A stretch of DNA of 64,000 nt from JALZMG01 sp963739975 (GTDB lineage Bacteria > Actinomycetota > Acidimicrobiia > Acidimicrobiales > Ilumatobacteraceae): positions 372,001-436,000 of the forward strand of contig CAVUCK010000012.1 of NCBI GenBank assembly GCA_963739975.1, read 5' to 3'. The position numbers and the translations under genes are program-made. Below, in pieces: positions 17,709 through 26,216 of this stretch (position 1 is the first letter of the stretch; the number at the start of each line of letters is the position of its first letter). The notes under the pieces are model-generated. The model did not search any database. It saw only the letters and a list, made by a program, of their open reading frames with translations, and was not told the origin of the DNA.

Positions 17709-18604
17709 GCGGCCTCTCCTCGCGCTCGGGCGATCGCCGTTCGCAGCGCCCGCTTGGTCAGCTCGCCGGCGAGGTGGCGCTTGTAGTCGGCCGGACCGCG
17801 CTGGTCGGTCGACGGACTGCTGTGTTCGGCCGCCAGCTCACCGGCGCGCTCGATGACGTCGTCGGAGACGGTCGCACCGCGCAGCGCGTCCTCGGCCGCC
17901 GGTGCGCAGAAGTGCTCGGCGCCGACCGCCGTCAGGCCGATGCCGGCTTCGGTGATCGTCTCGCCGTCGAGCCAGACGGCGGCACCGGCGGCGGCGACGG
18001 CCCAGTCGCCGGCCCGTCGCTCGACCTTGCGGTAGGCGCTGCCCATCGTCGAACGTTCGCTCGCAGTTCCAGGGCGGAGCGGGACCCGCACCTCGGTGAT
18101 CATCTCGGCGTCGCCGACTGCGGTCTCGTAGGGCCCGACGTGGAACTCGCGCCCCGGGACGGTGCGCGTCCCGCCGGCGCCCTGGATGACCACGTCCGCC
18201 CGAAGCGCGGCAAACACCGCCGAGAGGTCCTCGCTCGGGTCGGCCTGACCGAGCGAGCCACCGACCGTGCCCCGGTTGCGGACGACCGGGTCGGCGATGA
18301 CTCGCTCGGCGTCATGGAAGATGCGGAAGTGCTCACCGGCGACGACGGATGCCAGCAGCTCGGCATGCCGGGTCATCGCTCCGATGCGCAGCTCGGCACC
18401 ATCGAGCCTGACGTAGGACAGTTGGTCGACGAGGTCGTTGATGTCGATGACGTGTTCGGGCCGGGCGAGGCGCAGCTTCATCATCGGCAGGAGCGAGTGG
18501 CCGCCGGCGATGAGGCGGGCCTCGGGTCCGCGCTCGGCCAGCAGGCTGATGGCGTGGTCGACGCTCGTCGCTCGGTCGTAGCCGAACGCAGCCGGTGTCT
18601 GCAT
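17705..18604 (-). CDS. coxM: carbon monoxide dehydrogenase medium (FAD-binding) subunit
   Basis: 299 residues from ATG 18604. FAD-binding motifs of the family are present: IAGGHSLLPMMKLRL near residue 35 and NRGTVGGSLGQADPSEDL near residue 105. A CO dehydrogenase flavoprotein C-terminal domain follows. It is first in the operon, the order that marks form I clusters (M-S-L). A consensus promoter lies about 55-85 nt upstream of the start. Confidence 0.94.
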   Translation of the reverse strand: MQTPAAFGYDRATSVDHAISLLAERGPEARLIAGGHSLLPMMKLRLARPEHVIDINDLVDQLSYVRLDGAELRIGAMTRHAELLASVVAGEHFRIFHDAERVIADPVVRNRGTVGGSLGQADPSEDLSAVFAALRADVVIQGAGGTRTVPGREFHVGPYETAVGDAEMITEVRVPLRPGTASERSTMGSAYRKVERRAGDWAVAAAGAAVWLDGETITEAGIGLTAVGAEHFCAPAAEDALRGATVSDDVIERAGELAAEHSSPSTDQRGPADYKRHLAGELTKRALRTAIARARGEAA

Positions 18605-18659
18605 GTGCCCCCCAGTTGTCGACGCCGGGGCCTGACGGTCTCCGCGTCCCCTGCCACGG

Positions 18660-18688
18660 ATGATCGCCGGTCCGCTCGGCGGTGTCAA
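18660..18688 (-). promoter_or_regulatory. promoter of the cox operon
   Basis: On the minus strand a perfect TTGACA (18688-18683) is followed by 17 nt and GATCAT (18665-18660, 4 of 6 to TATAAT). This leaves a leader of roughly 50 nt before coxM. It is the best -35/-10 pair I saw in the window. Confidence 0.6.
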
Positions 18689-18904
18689 TCCGGCACCTAG
18701 ACAGACCGGCCTCATCACCAGCAGCTCGATGCCAACTGGCCGTCGCGACCGGCCGGATCCGGCAGCTCCCGTGGGCCGGATTGGGGTCTTCGGTGGATCC
18801 CGGCGTCGCTGTGACACCCCGCTGGTACGGTCCAGCGCAGCCGTCGTGGGGCCGGTCGCCGCCCCTCCCTCGAACCATCGTCCCGTGGATCTTGGGAGGC
18901 CAAC
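18689..18904. other. rest of the divergent coxM-comM intergenic region
   Basis: The coxM-comM gap is about 300 bp. Beyond the cox promoter I see a CCGGATCCGG palindrome and two GGCCGGAT direct copies in the middle, which could bind a regulator. I see no recognisable gene. The comM GTG is preceded by TGGGAGG. Confidence 0.3.
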
Positions 18905-20434
18905 GTGCTCGCTTCCATCCCGTCCGCCACCGTGCTCGGCGCCAGTGGCCAGCCGGTCACCGTCGAGGTGCACGTCGCCTCGGGACTGCCCGGCTACCGG
19001 CTCGTCGGGATGCCCGACGCGGCGTGTCGCGAGTCGCGCGATCGGGTCCGGGCCGCGGTCATGAGCAGTGGGCTCGAGTGGCCGCAGAAGGGCATCACGG
19101 TCAACCTCGCGCCGTCCGGCTCACCCAAGGTCGGCGCCGGGCTCGATCTGGCCATCGCCGTCGGCGTGCTCGTGGCGTCGGGGGTCGTGGCCCCCGACGC
19201 CGTCGCCGGTCACGGCTTCGTCGGCGAGCTCGGGCTCGACGGCACGCTCCGGCGGGTTCCGGGTACAGCACCGATGGTGGCCGTGCTCGGCGACGTCATC
19301 GCCGTCGTCCCGGCGGGGTGCCGCGCCGAGGCCGCCGTCGCCGCTACCGGCGAGGTGCGCGTGGCGTCCACGCTGGCAGAGGTCGTCGCCGCGCTCACCA
19401 CACACGAGCCGTGGCCAGACCTCCCAGACGACGAAGCCAGCTGGCAGCACCCGACCCTCCCCGATCTCGCCGACGTGCGCGGGCAACCGATCGCCCGGCG
19501 GGCGCTGGAGATCGCCGCCGCCGGTGGGCACCATCTCCTGATGGTCGGAGCGCCCGGCTCGGGCAAGACGATGCTGGCTCACCGGCTGACCAGCCTGCTG
19601 CCACCGCTCACCCGTTCGGAGTCACTGGCGACCACGATGATCCACTCCGCCGCAGCCAGTGCACTGCCACCGGGCGGACTCGTCACGACTGCCCCGTTCC
19701 GGGCGCCACACCACACCAGCTCCGTCGTCGCGCTCGTCGGCGGCGGGTCGACCACCCTGCGCCCGGGCGAGATCAGCCTCGCCCACGGAGGTGTGCTCTT
19801 CCTGGACGAGCTCGGCGAGTTCTCGGCGTCCGTGCTGGACGCCCTGCGCGAGCCCCTGGAGGAGGGGGTGATCCGCGTCGCCCGTGCGGCGGTCCGCGCG
19901 GTGCTGCCGGCGCGGTTCCAGCTCGTGTCGGCGACCAACCCGTGCCCGTGCGGGGGCGGCGCACCGGGCAGCTGCGAGTGCGACGACACGGCCCGCCTGC
20001 GCTACCTCCGCCGGCTGTCCGGTCCGCTGCTCGATCGTTTCGATCTGCGCGTCGCCGTCCAACGCCCGAGCGTCGACGAGCTGCTCGACCCCGGAGGCGG
20101 CGAACCCAGCGCCGTCGTGGCCGCTCGGGTCGCACGGGCCCGGCGGATCGCCTCCGCTCGCTCCGGTCGGCTCAACGCCGAGCTGCGCGGGGACGCCCTG
20201 GACCAGGTCGCCTCGCTGAGCAAGGAGGCCAAGGCGATGCTGCGATCCGAGATCGAGCGGGACCGGTTGACCGGGCGCGGGTACCACCGCATCCGGCGCG
20301 TCGCTCGGACCATCGCCGACCTGGACGCCGCACCGGCCGGTGCCGCCGCCGAGGTGCTCGACGTCGAGCACGTCTCGGTCGCGCTCTCGCTGCGGACCCG
20401 GCTGCGGGCGGCCTCGCCGGGGTTGGTGGCGTGA
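18905..20434 (+). CDS. comM: ComM/YifB-family magnesium chelatase-like AAA+ protein
   Basis: 509 residues from GTG 18905. The N-terminal ChlI-like domain covers about 1-180. Walker A is MVGAPGSGKTML near residue 215, Walker B is HGGVLFLDELGEF, and a cysteine cluster (CPCGGGAPGSCEC) precedes the C-terminal helical domain. The family is a hexameric helicase that helps branch migration during natural transformation. The dprA start overlaps its stop, tying it to DNA uptake and recombination. Confidence 0.92.
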   Translation: MLASIPSATVLGASGQPVTVEVHVASGLPGYRLVGMPDAACRESRDRVRAAVMSSGLEWPQKGITVNLAPSGSPKVGAGLDLAIAVGVLVASGVVAPDAVAGHGFVGELGLDGTLRRVPGTAPMVAVLGDVIAVVPAGCRAEAAVAATGEVRVASTLAEVVAALTTHEPWPDLPDDEASWQHPTLPDLADVRGQPIARRALEIAAAGGHHLLMVGAPGSGKTMLAHRLTSLLPPLTRSESLATTMIHSAAASALPPGGLVTTAPFRAPHHTSSVVALVGGGSTTLRPGEISLAHGGVLFLDELGEFSASVLDALREPLEEGVIRVARAAVRAVLPARFQLVSATNPCPCGGGAPGSCECDDTARLRYLRRLSGPLLDRFDLRVAVQRPSVDELLDPGGGEPSAVVAARVARARRIASARSGRLNAELRGDALDQVASLSKEAKAMLRSEIERDRLTGRGYHRIRRVARTIADLDAAPAGAAAEVLDVEHVSVALSLRTRLRAASPGLVA

Positions 20435-21558
20435 TGGCCAACGGTCTTCCCGACGGGTGTCTGGCCGCGCTGGCCGGGTTCGATCTCATGACGACCTCCC
20501 GGTTGCGCGTGCTGCTCGCTCACCACGAGCCCGCAGAAGCGTTCGCCGTGGCCGCCGGCGCGGCACCCGCCCATCCGACGGTCGCGGCGATGTTGCGTGG
20601 CGACGTGCGGGCGGCCTGGCGGGCGGCGGCGGCCCGGCGGCCACCCGATCAGTGGGCCCAGCGCTGCCGCCAGGCTGGCATCTCGGTGGTCAGCACGCGC
20701 GACCAGTCGTACCCGGACGTGCTGCGACATGACATCGACCCACCTCCCGTGCTGTTCCTGCGCGGAGACCTGGCGGTGCTCGACGCTCGTCGCGTCGGCG
20801 TCGTCGGCACGCGCAACGCCACGCGCGCCGGCCGCGAGACGGCAGCCACGCTGGGCAGGAACCTCGCAGGGGCCGGGGCGGTGGTCGTGTCCGGTCTGGC
20901 CAAGGGCATCGACGCCGCAGCGCATCGCGGCGCCTTGGCTGCTCGCACAGCTCCTCCCGCGGCAGTCGTCGGCAACGGGCTCGACGCGCCGTACCCGCGC
21001 ATCAACGCCGAGTTGTGGGACGACGTCGCTCGTCACGGGCTGCTGCTCTCCGAATGGCCGCCGGGCGCGGCGCCCGAGCCGTTCCACTTCCCGATGCGCA
21101 ACCGGATCATCGCCGCACTCAGCGAGGTCGTGGTGGTCGTCGAGAGCCGGGAGCGGGGAGGGTCGCTGATCACCGCCCAAGCGGCCATCGAGCGGGGGAT
21201 CGACGTCATGGCGGTGCCCGGCTCGGTGAACAACCGGGCCGCGATCGGCACGAACCAACTCCTGCGCGACGGTGCGGCGCCGGTGACCGGCGTCGAGGAC
21301 GTGCTGCTCGTGCTCGGTCTCGACAACCGCCGTTGCGGACGATCGCAGTACGACCCGCGCCCGCTGCCGCGCGGCGTCGACGCCGAGGTGCTGGCCCGCT
21401 GCCGCCGGGACCCGTGCACCCTCGAGGAGGTCGTCGTCGACCTCCACCTCCCGATGGCTGACGCGGCGATGACCCTCGCCCGGCTCGAGCGCACGGGGTG
21501 GGTGCAGGAAGCCGGCGGATGGTTCGAGCCCGTGGTGTCATGGCCGGGCACACCATGA
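20434..21558 (+). CDS. dprA: DNA processing protein DprA
   Basis: 374 residues; ATG overlaps the comM stop by one base. The Rossmann-like DprA core is clear: VGVVGTRNATRAG, VVSGLAKGIDAAAHRGAL, GNGLDAPYPRIN, FHFPMRNRIIAALS and ERGGSLITAQAAIERG. A C-terminal winged-helix-like segment follows (about 310-365). DprA binds incoming single-stranded DNA and loads RecA. The pairing with comM suggests at least the remains of a competence system. Confidence 0.93.
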   Translation: MANGLPDGCLAALAGFDLMTTSRLRVLLAHHEPAEAFAVAAGAAPAHPTVAAMLRGDVRAAWRAAAARRPPDQWAQRCRQAGISVVSTRDQSYPDVLRHDIDPPPVLFLRGDLAVLDARRVGVVGTRNATRAGRETAATLGRNLAGAGAVVVSGLAKGIDAAAHRGALAARTAPPAAVVGNGLDAPYPRINAELWDDVARHGLLLSEWPPGAAPEPFHFPMRNRIIAALSEVVVVVESRERGGSLITAQAAIERGIDVMAVPGSVNNRAAIGTNQLLRDGAAPVTGVEDVLLVLGLDNRRCGRSQYDPRPLPRGVDAEVLARCRRDPCTLEEVVVDLHLPMADAAMTLARLERTGWVQEAGGWFEPVVSWPGTP

Positions 21559-21563
21559 ACGAA

Positions 21564-21569
21564 TACCCT
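21564..21569 (+). promoter_or_regulatory. putative -10 hexamer (leaderless) of the tyrosine recombinase gene
   Basis: TACCCT is followed by 7 nt and the GTG at 21577. Confidence 0.4.
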
Positions 21570-21576
21570 CGCTCGG

Positions 21577-22500
21577 GTGTCCGTCCGGCGGTTCGATCCC
21601 GGCGTCGCGGGCGGTCCGTCCAGCGATCGCTCGGTCGCCTGGCACGTCGAGTCGTTCACGCGCTCGCTGTCGTCGCTCTCGGACCACACGGTCGCCGCCT
21701 ACCGATCGGACGTGGAGGGCTTCGCCGAATGGTCGGCGCGCCTCGGCGCCGATGGCCCGTCCGCCGTCACCCGCACGACGGTCCGGCGGTACCTCGGCTA
21801 CTTGACGACGCGCCAGTACGCCCGGCGCAGCATCGCCCGCAAGGCCGCCGCGCTGCGGCGCTACTTCCGCTGGCTCGTGAGGGCAGGTCACCTGGCGACC
21901 GATCCGACCGCCGGAGTGCAGGCCAAGGGCGGGGACGGTCGGCTGCCGCGCGTCCTCGACCGGCGCGACCTCGACGAGCTCCTGACCGGCCCGTTGCCGG
22001 AGGGCGAGCCCGAGTGGCGGCGCCGCCGGGACGACGCCGTGCTGGAGGTCCTCTACGGCTCGGGCTTGCGGGTCAGCGAGCTGTGCGGTCTCGACGTGTC
22101 GGCGGTGGACCTCGACCAGGGTGCCGTGGTGGTGTGGGGCAAGGGCTCGAAGCAGCGCCGGCTGCCGTTGTCCGACCCGTCGGTGGCCGCGCTGCGGGCG
22201 TGGGCCCGGATCCGCGCCGACGTGGTCCCGTCCGACCAGCCGGCGATGTTCGGCAACGAGCGGGGCCGGCGGATGACCCCGCGCGACGTGCGCCGGATCC
22301 TCGACCGCCGTTCGCCGTCGCCGACGCACCCCCACGCCCTGCGCCACAGCTTCGCCACCCACCTCCTCGACGGCGGGGCCGATCTGCGGGCGGTGCAGGA
22401 GCTGCTCGGCCATGCCGACGTGGCGACGACCCAGCGCTACACGCACGTCAGCCGCGAGCGCCTCCGGGCGGCCTACGGTGCCGCCCACCCCCGCGCATGA
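21577..22500 (+). CDS. xerC: tyrosine recombinase XerC/XerD
   Basis: 307 residues from GTG 21577. The N-terminal SAM-like core-binding domain covers about 25-110. The catalytic residues are all present: Arg in GSGLRVSEL, Lys in GKGSKQR, HALRH, the His of LLGHADV, and the nucleophile Tyr in TTQRYTH. The length is that of chromosome-dimer-resolving Xer recombinases. The position between dprA and whiG matches other actinobacteria, so this is a housekeeping gene and not an integrase. XerC versus XerD was not resolved. Confidence 0.9.
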   Translation: MSVRRFDPGVAGGPSSDRSVAWHVESFTRSLSSLSDHTVAAYRSDVEGFAEWSARLGADGPSAVTRTTVRRYLGYLTTRQYARRSIARKAAALRRYFRWLVRAGHLATDPTAGVQAKGGDGRLPRVLDRRDLDELLTGPLPEGEPEWRRRRDDAVLEVLYGSGLRVSELCGLDVSAVDLDQGAVVVWGKGSKQRRLPLSDPSVAALRAWARIRADVVPSDQPAMFGNERGRRMTPRDVRRILDRRSPSPTHPHALRHSFATHLLDGGADLRAVQELLGHADVATTQRYTHVSRERLRAAYGAAHPRA

Positions 22501-23258
22501 CGATCGTCGACGTCGACCCGTACCTGGCGCGGCAATGGGAGCGCTGGCTCCGCCAGCGCAGCTCGTCGGCTCGTGACCACCTCATCGTGTCGTATGCGCC
22601 GCTGGTCAAGTTCGTCGCCGGTCGCGTCGGTGCCGGGCTGCCGGCCAGCGTCGATCCGGCGGACCTGGTCAGCTCGGGCGTGCTCGGGTTGATCGACGCC
22701 CTCGAGCGGTTCGATCCCCAGCGAGGGGTCAAGTTCGAGACGTTCGCCACCCCCCGCATCCGTGGGGCGATCTACGACGGGTTGCGCGAGCTGGACTGGG
22801 TGCCGCGGTCGGTGCGCTCGCGAGCGCGGGAGGTCGAGCGGGCCATGGCGTCGTTCGAGGCCGGGCATGGACGGGGTCCGAGCGACGGCGAGCTGGCCGA
22901 CGCGCTCGGCATCGATCGCGAGCGGCTCGGCCAGTGGCTCTCGGCGATCGCCTCGACCACGGTCGGGCCGCTCGAGCGGGCGCTCGACGCCGGCGCCGAA
23001 CCGCGGGCCTTGAGCGGGGAGGTGCCGATCGTGCCATCGACGGTCGTCGAGGAGCGCGAGGTCCGCCAGCTGATGCGGGCGGAGATCGACAAGCTGCCGG
23101 AGCGGGAGAAGCTCGTGCTCTCGCTCTACTACGACGAGGGGCTGACGCTGGCCCAGATCAGCCGAGTGCTCGGGGTCAGCGAGAGCCGAGTTCCGCAGCT
23201 GCACAGCAAGTCGGTGCTCCACCTGCGGGCCCGGCTCTCGGCCGCCGGCGTGGCCTGA
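22497..23258 (+). CDS. whiG: RNA polymerase sigma factor, FliA/WhiG family
   Basis: 253 residues; ATG overlaps the recombinase stop (ATGA). Region 2 is HLIVSYAPLVKFVAGRVG through GLIDALERFDPQRGVKFETFATPRIRGAIYD, region 3 lies around residues 115-150, and region 4 is LPEREKLVLSLYYDEGLTLAQISRVLGVSESRV. This is the sigma-28 group used for flagella or, in streptomycetes, for sporulation (WhiG). No flagellar gene is nearby and the gene order matches the Streptomyces whiG locus. The targets here are unknown. Confidence 0.9.
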   Translation: MTIVDVDPYLARQWERWLRQRSSSARDHLIVSYAPLVKFVAGRVGAGLPASVDPADLVSSGVLGLIDALERFDPQRGVKFETFATPRIRGAIYDGLRELDWVPRSVRSRAREVERAMASFEAGHGRGPSDGELADALGIDRERLGQWLSAIASTTVGPLERALDAGAEPRALSGEVPIVPSTVVEEREVRQLMRAEIDKLPEREKLVLSLYYDEGLTLAQISRVLGVSESRVPQLHSKSVLHLRARLSAAGVA

Positions 23259-23382
23259 CCGGCGGGGCCGGAGCGGCCTGGCCTGACCGGCCCGGCCTGA
23301 CGCACACGCTGGGCGGCCCGCGCATCGGGTGATGCCTCGCGACCGGGTGGTCGCCGTGGTCCGACGATGGAGGAGGTGAGCC

Positions 23383-23910
23383 GTGTTCGTGTCGGTGCTG
23401 GTGGTCGCGTCGTTGCTCGCGGGCGTGCCGCCACCGGACCCACCGGCGGGGTGCCTGGTCCCGCCGGTCTCGGCGCCAGTTGTGGACCCGTTCCGCGATC
23501 CGTGGTGCCCGTGGTGCCCGGGCAACCGGGGGCTGGAGTACGGCGCCGCGCCGGGAACGCCGGTGCGGGCGGCCGCCGCCGGCTCGGTGACGTTCAACGG
23601 CGCGGTGGCCGGGACTGCGTACCTGGTCATCGACCACGGCGACGGGCTGCGGGCAACGTACGGCCGGCTCACGGCGAGCGCGCTGGCCGTGGGGGACCGG
23701 GTCGCCGCCGGGGCAGAGGTCGGCCGAGCGGGTGCTGGGCTGTACTTCGGGCTGCGCCGTGGCGAGGAGTACATCGATCCGGCGCCGCTGCTCGGGCGGC
23801 TGGTCGAGCGGTGGCGGTTGCTGCCGACCGACGGCAGTGCGGCCCGCCGACCCCCTCCGCCGCGTTGGCGCTGCCCGGCAGGCGCCACATCCGCCGTCCC
23901 GCCGCCGTAA
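23383..23910 (+). CDS. M23/LytM-like domain protein lacking zinc ligands
   Basis: 175 residues from GTG 23383 with a GGAGGTGAG site and an N-terminal hydrophobic signal. The LytM fold is recognisable (GAAPGTPVRAAAAGSV, YLVIDHGDGLRATYG, VAAGAEVGRAG). The ligand positions are altered: the usual HxGxD is NRGLE (residues 48-52), the YxHL segment is YGRL, and the final HLHF is GLYF. Without these it should not be an active endopeptidase. It may be a scaffold or activator, like the degenerate LytM proteins that switch on amidases. It occupies the M23 gene position conserved beside whiG and rpsB. Confidence 0.75.
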   Translation: MFVSVLVVASLLAGVPPPDPPAGCLVPPVSAPVVDPFRDPWCPWCPGNRGLEYGAAPGTPVRAAAAGSVTFNGAVAGTAYLVIDHGDGLRATYGRLTASALAVGDRVAAGAEVGRAGAGLYFGLRRGEEYIDPAPLLGRLVERWRLLPTDGSAARRPPPPRWRCPAGATSAVPPP

Positions 23911-23913
23911 AGA

Positions 23914-23952
23914 GGTGAGCGGTGAGGGGACTGATTCCCCTCACCGCTCACC
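23914..23952 (+). terminator. 17-bp perfect hairpin before rpsB
   Basis: GGTGAGCGGTGAGGGGA (23914-23930), a 5-nt loop, and the exact reverse complement at 23936-23952. It starts 4 nt after the TAA of the LytM gene and separates it from the rpsB operon. There is no T-tract. Confidence 0.7.
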
Positions 23953-23981
23953 GCCCGGTGCTGTGGCCCCGCGATCGGCGG

Positions 23982-24009
23982 CTGTCGGCGCAGGTCGCGG
24001 CGGTACACT
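23982..24009 (+). promoter_or_regulatory. possible promoter of the rpsB operon
   Basis: TACACT (24004-24009) is a good -10; the best -35 candidate is a weak CTGTCG 16 nt upstream. The leader to rpsB would be about 110 nt, long enough for S2 feedback control, though I see no specific structure. Confidence 0.3.
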
Positions 24010-24125
24010 CCTCGACCGGCCATCGCCCGGTGGTCGGACAACGCAACCACCCGCCACCACCTGCGGTCGCCGTGGCCACCACGGCGCCGGTGTGCGGGTT
24101 CTGTCAACCGCGAAGGAGCGATCCC

Positions 24126-25348
24126 ATGGCCGTCATCACGATGCGTCAGATGCTGGAGGCCGGTGTCCACTTCGGGCACCAGACCCGGCGGTGGAACCCG
24201 AAGATGAAGCGCTTCATCTTCGGCGAGCGCAACGGCATCTACATCATCGACCTCGAGCAGACGCTCAAGCGTGTCGAGAAGGCGTACGCCTACGTGCGCG
24301 ACCTGGTCGCCGGTGGCGGCACCGTCCTGTTCGTCGGCACGAAGAAGCAGGCCCAGGACCCGGTTCGCAGCTACGCCGAGAAGTGCGGCATGCCGTTCGT
24401 CAACGAGCGCTGGCTGGGCGGGATGCTGACCAACTTCGACACCATCTCCAAGCGCGTCGGCAAGATGATCGAGTACGAGCGCATGCGAGCCTCGGGTGAG
24501 TTCGACCTGATGCCGAAGAAGGAAGCCCTGTTGCTGACCCGTGAGATGGAGAAGCTCCAGCGCAACCTTGGCGGGTTGCGCGGTCTGTCGCGCAAGCCCG
24601 ACGCGATCTTCGTGCTCGACACGAAGAAGGAGCACATCGCCGTCACGGAAGCCAACAAGCTCGGCATCCCGGTGGTCGCCGTCGTCGACACCAACGTCGA
24701 CCCCGAGCTCGTGCAGTACCCGATCCCCGGCAACGACGACGCCATCCGAGCCAACTCGCTGCTCGCCCGCGTGATCGCCGATGCCGTCGAGGAGGGCCGG
24801 TACATCGCCGCCAAGCGCGACCCGGGCGCCGCGCCGGTGGCCCGTTCGGCCGAGCAGGAAGCGGCCTTCTCGGCCCAGCAGGTCGAGGCCCGCAACGCCG
24901 CCGCCCGCGCCCAGGCCGAGCGCGACGCCCGCTTGACCGCAGCCCGTCAGATCCCGCCGCCGCCGGCGGCGGCCGACGCTCCCGATGCTCCGGCGACCAC
25001 TGCCACCGCCGAGCCGGCCGAGTCGGCCGAGGCCCCCGAAGCGCCTGCCGCGGAAGTGCCAGCCACGGAAGTGCCAGCCACGGAAGTGCCAGCCGCCGAA
25101 GTGCCAGCCGCCGATGCGCCAGCCCCGATGCGCCAGTCGCCGATGCGCCAGCCGCCGATGCGCCAGCCGCCGAAGTGCCAGCCACCGAAGTGCCAGCCAC
25201 CGACACCGCCGACACCGCCCCGGCCACCGACGCAGCTCCGGGCGCCGAGGCGCCTGCCGCCGAGCCCGAGGCCAGCACCGAGGCGGTCGACATCGACCCC
25301 GGAGACGCCGCCGTCGTCGACGGCAGCGAGGTGCCGCCGTCCAGCTGA
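24126..25348 (+). CDS. rpsB: 30S ribosomal protein S2, frameshifted as sequenced in its C-terminal repeat
   Basis: Starts at ATG with AAGGAG upstream. Residues 1-235 are a typical S2: MRQMLEAGVHFGHQTRRWNPKM, FVGTKKQAQ, NERWLGGMLTNF and VVDTNVDPE. A long Ala/Pro/Glu tail follows, with repeats EVPAT, EVPAA and DAPAA encoded by 15-bp units. In frame the tail changes character after about 25124; one added G there (GCC-GCC-GAT) restores DAPAA repeats through to VDGSEVPPSS and a TGA at 25348. Without that base the frame would run into tsf. S2 is essential, so I read this as an indel error in repetitive DNA. Expected length about 407 residues. Confidence 0.9.
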
Positions 25349-25423
25349 CTGCGGCGCGGCACCCACCCACACCCCCGCCTCCAACCACCCACCCACCCCA
25401 TCACCAGAGGATTCGAGACCACG

Positions 25424-26212
25424 ATGGCGTTCACCGCCAAGGACGTACAGGCCCTGCGCAAGGAGACCGGCGCCGGCATGATGGATGCCAAGCGCGCCCT
25501 CGAGACCCACGACGGTGACGTCGAGGCGGCCAAGCAGTGGCTCCGGGAGCAGGGGCTCGCCGCCAGCGCCAAGCGCGACGACCGGGAGAACACGCAGGGC
25601 GTCGTGGCCCTCGTCGTGTCCGACGGCGTCGGTGCGATGGTCGAACTGAAGAGCGAGACCGACTTCGTCGCCGCCTCCGAGCACTTCAAGCGTGAGGCGC
25701 AGGAGCTCGCCCACCTCGTCGCCAGCAAGGGGACCGAGGCCGTCGAGGAGCGCCAGGACCGCCTGGAAGACCTCAAGATCACGCTCAAGGAGAAGATCGA
25801 GATCGGGCGGGTGGTCCGGCTGGAGGCGCAGGACGGACAGGTCATCGACAGCTACCTCCACGTCCAAGGTGGCCGGGGCGTCAACGGCGTGCTGGTCGTG
25901 CTGGCCGACGGCGAGTCCGGCCTGGCCCACGACGTGGCGGTGCACATCGCCTTCGCCCGCCCGAAGTACCTCTCCCGCGAGGACGTGCCGTCCGACGTGG
26001 TGGATGCGGAGCGCCAGACGCTGGAGGCGATCAGCCGCAACGAGGGCAAGCCCGAGCAGGCGCTGCCGAAGATCGTCGAGGGTCGGTTGGGTGGCTTCTT
26101 CAAGTCCGTCGCCCTGCTCGACCAGCCCTACGCCAAGGACGACAAGCAGACGATCAGCCAGCTGCTGGGCGGGGCGCGAGTGGTCGACTTCGCCCAGGTC
26201 GAGATCGGCTGA
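25424..26212 (+). CDS. tsf: translation elongation factor Ts
   Basis: 262 residues. The N-terminal UBA-like domain (VQALRKETGAGMMDAKRALE) and the EF-Ts core (LKSETDFVA, VVALVVSDG) are clear, as is the dimerisation-region motif QPYAKDDKQTISQLL. It acts as the nucleotide exchange factor of EF-Tu. Standard partner of rpsB, 75 nt downstream, and followed after 4 nt by pyrH. Confidence 0.95.
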   Translation: MAFTAKDVQALRKETGAGMMDAKRALETHDGDVEAAKQWLREQGLAASAKRDDRENTQGVVALVVSDGVGAMVELKSETDFVAASEHFKREAQELAHLVASKGTEAVEERQDRLEDLKITLKEKIEIGRVVRLEAQDGQVIDSYLHVQGGRGVNGVLVVLADGESGLAHDVAVHIAFARPKYLSREDVPSDVVDAERQTLEAISRNEGKPEQALPKIVEGRLGGFFKSVALLDQPYAKDDKQTISQLLGGARVVDFAQVEIG

Positions 26213-26216
26213 CGAG

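Noticed and set aside
21577..22500. Phage or island integrase with an attachment site
   Set aside because: The recombinase is in the conserved dprA-xer-whiG order with overlapping genes, and there is no tRNA, phage gene or composition change around it.
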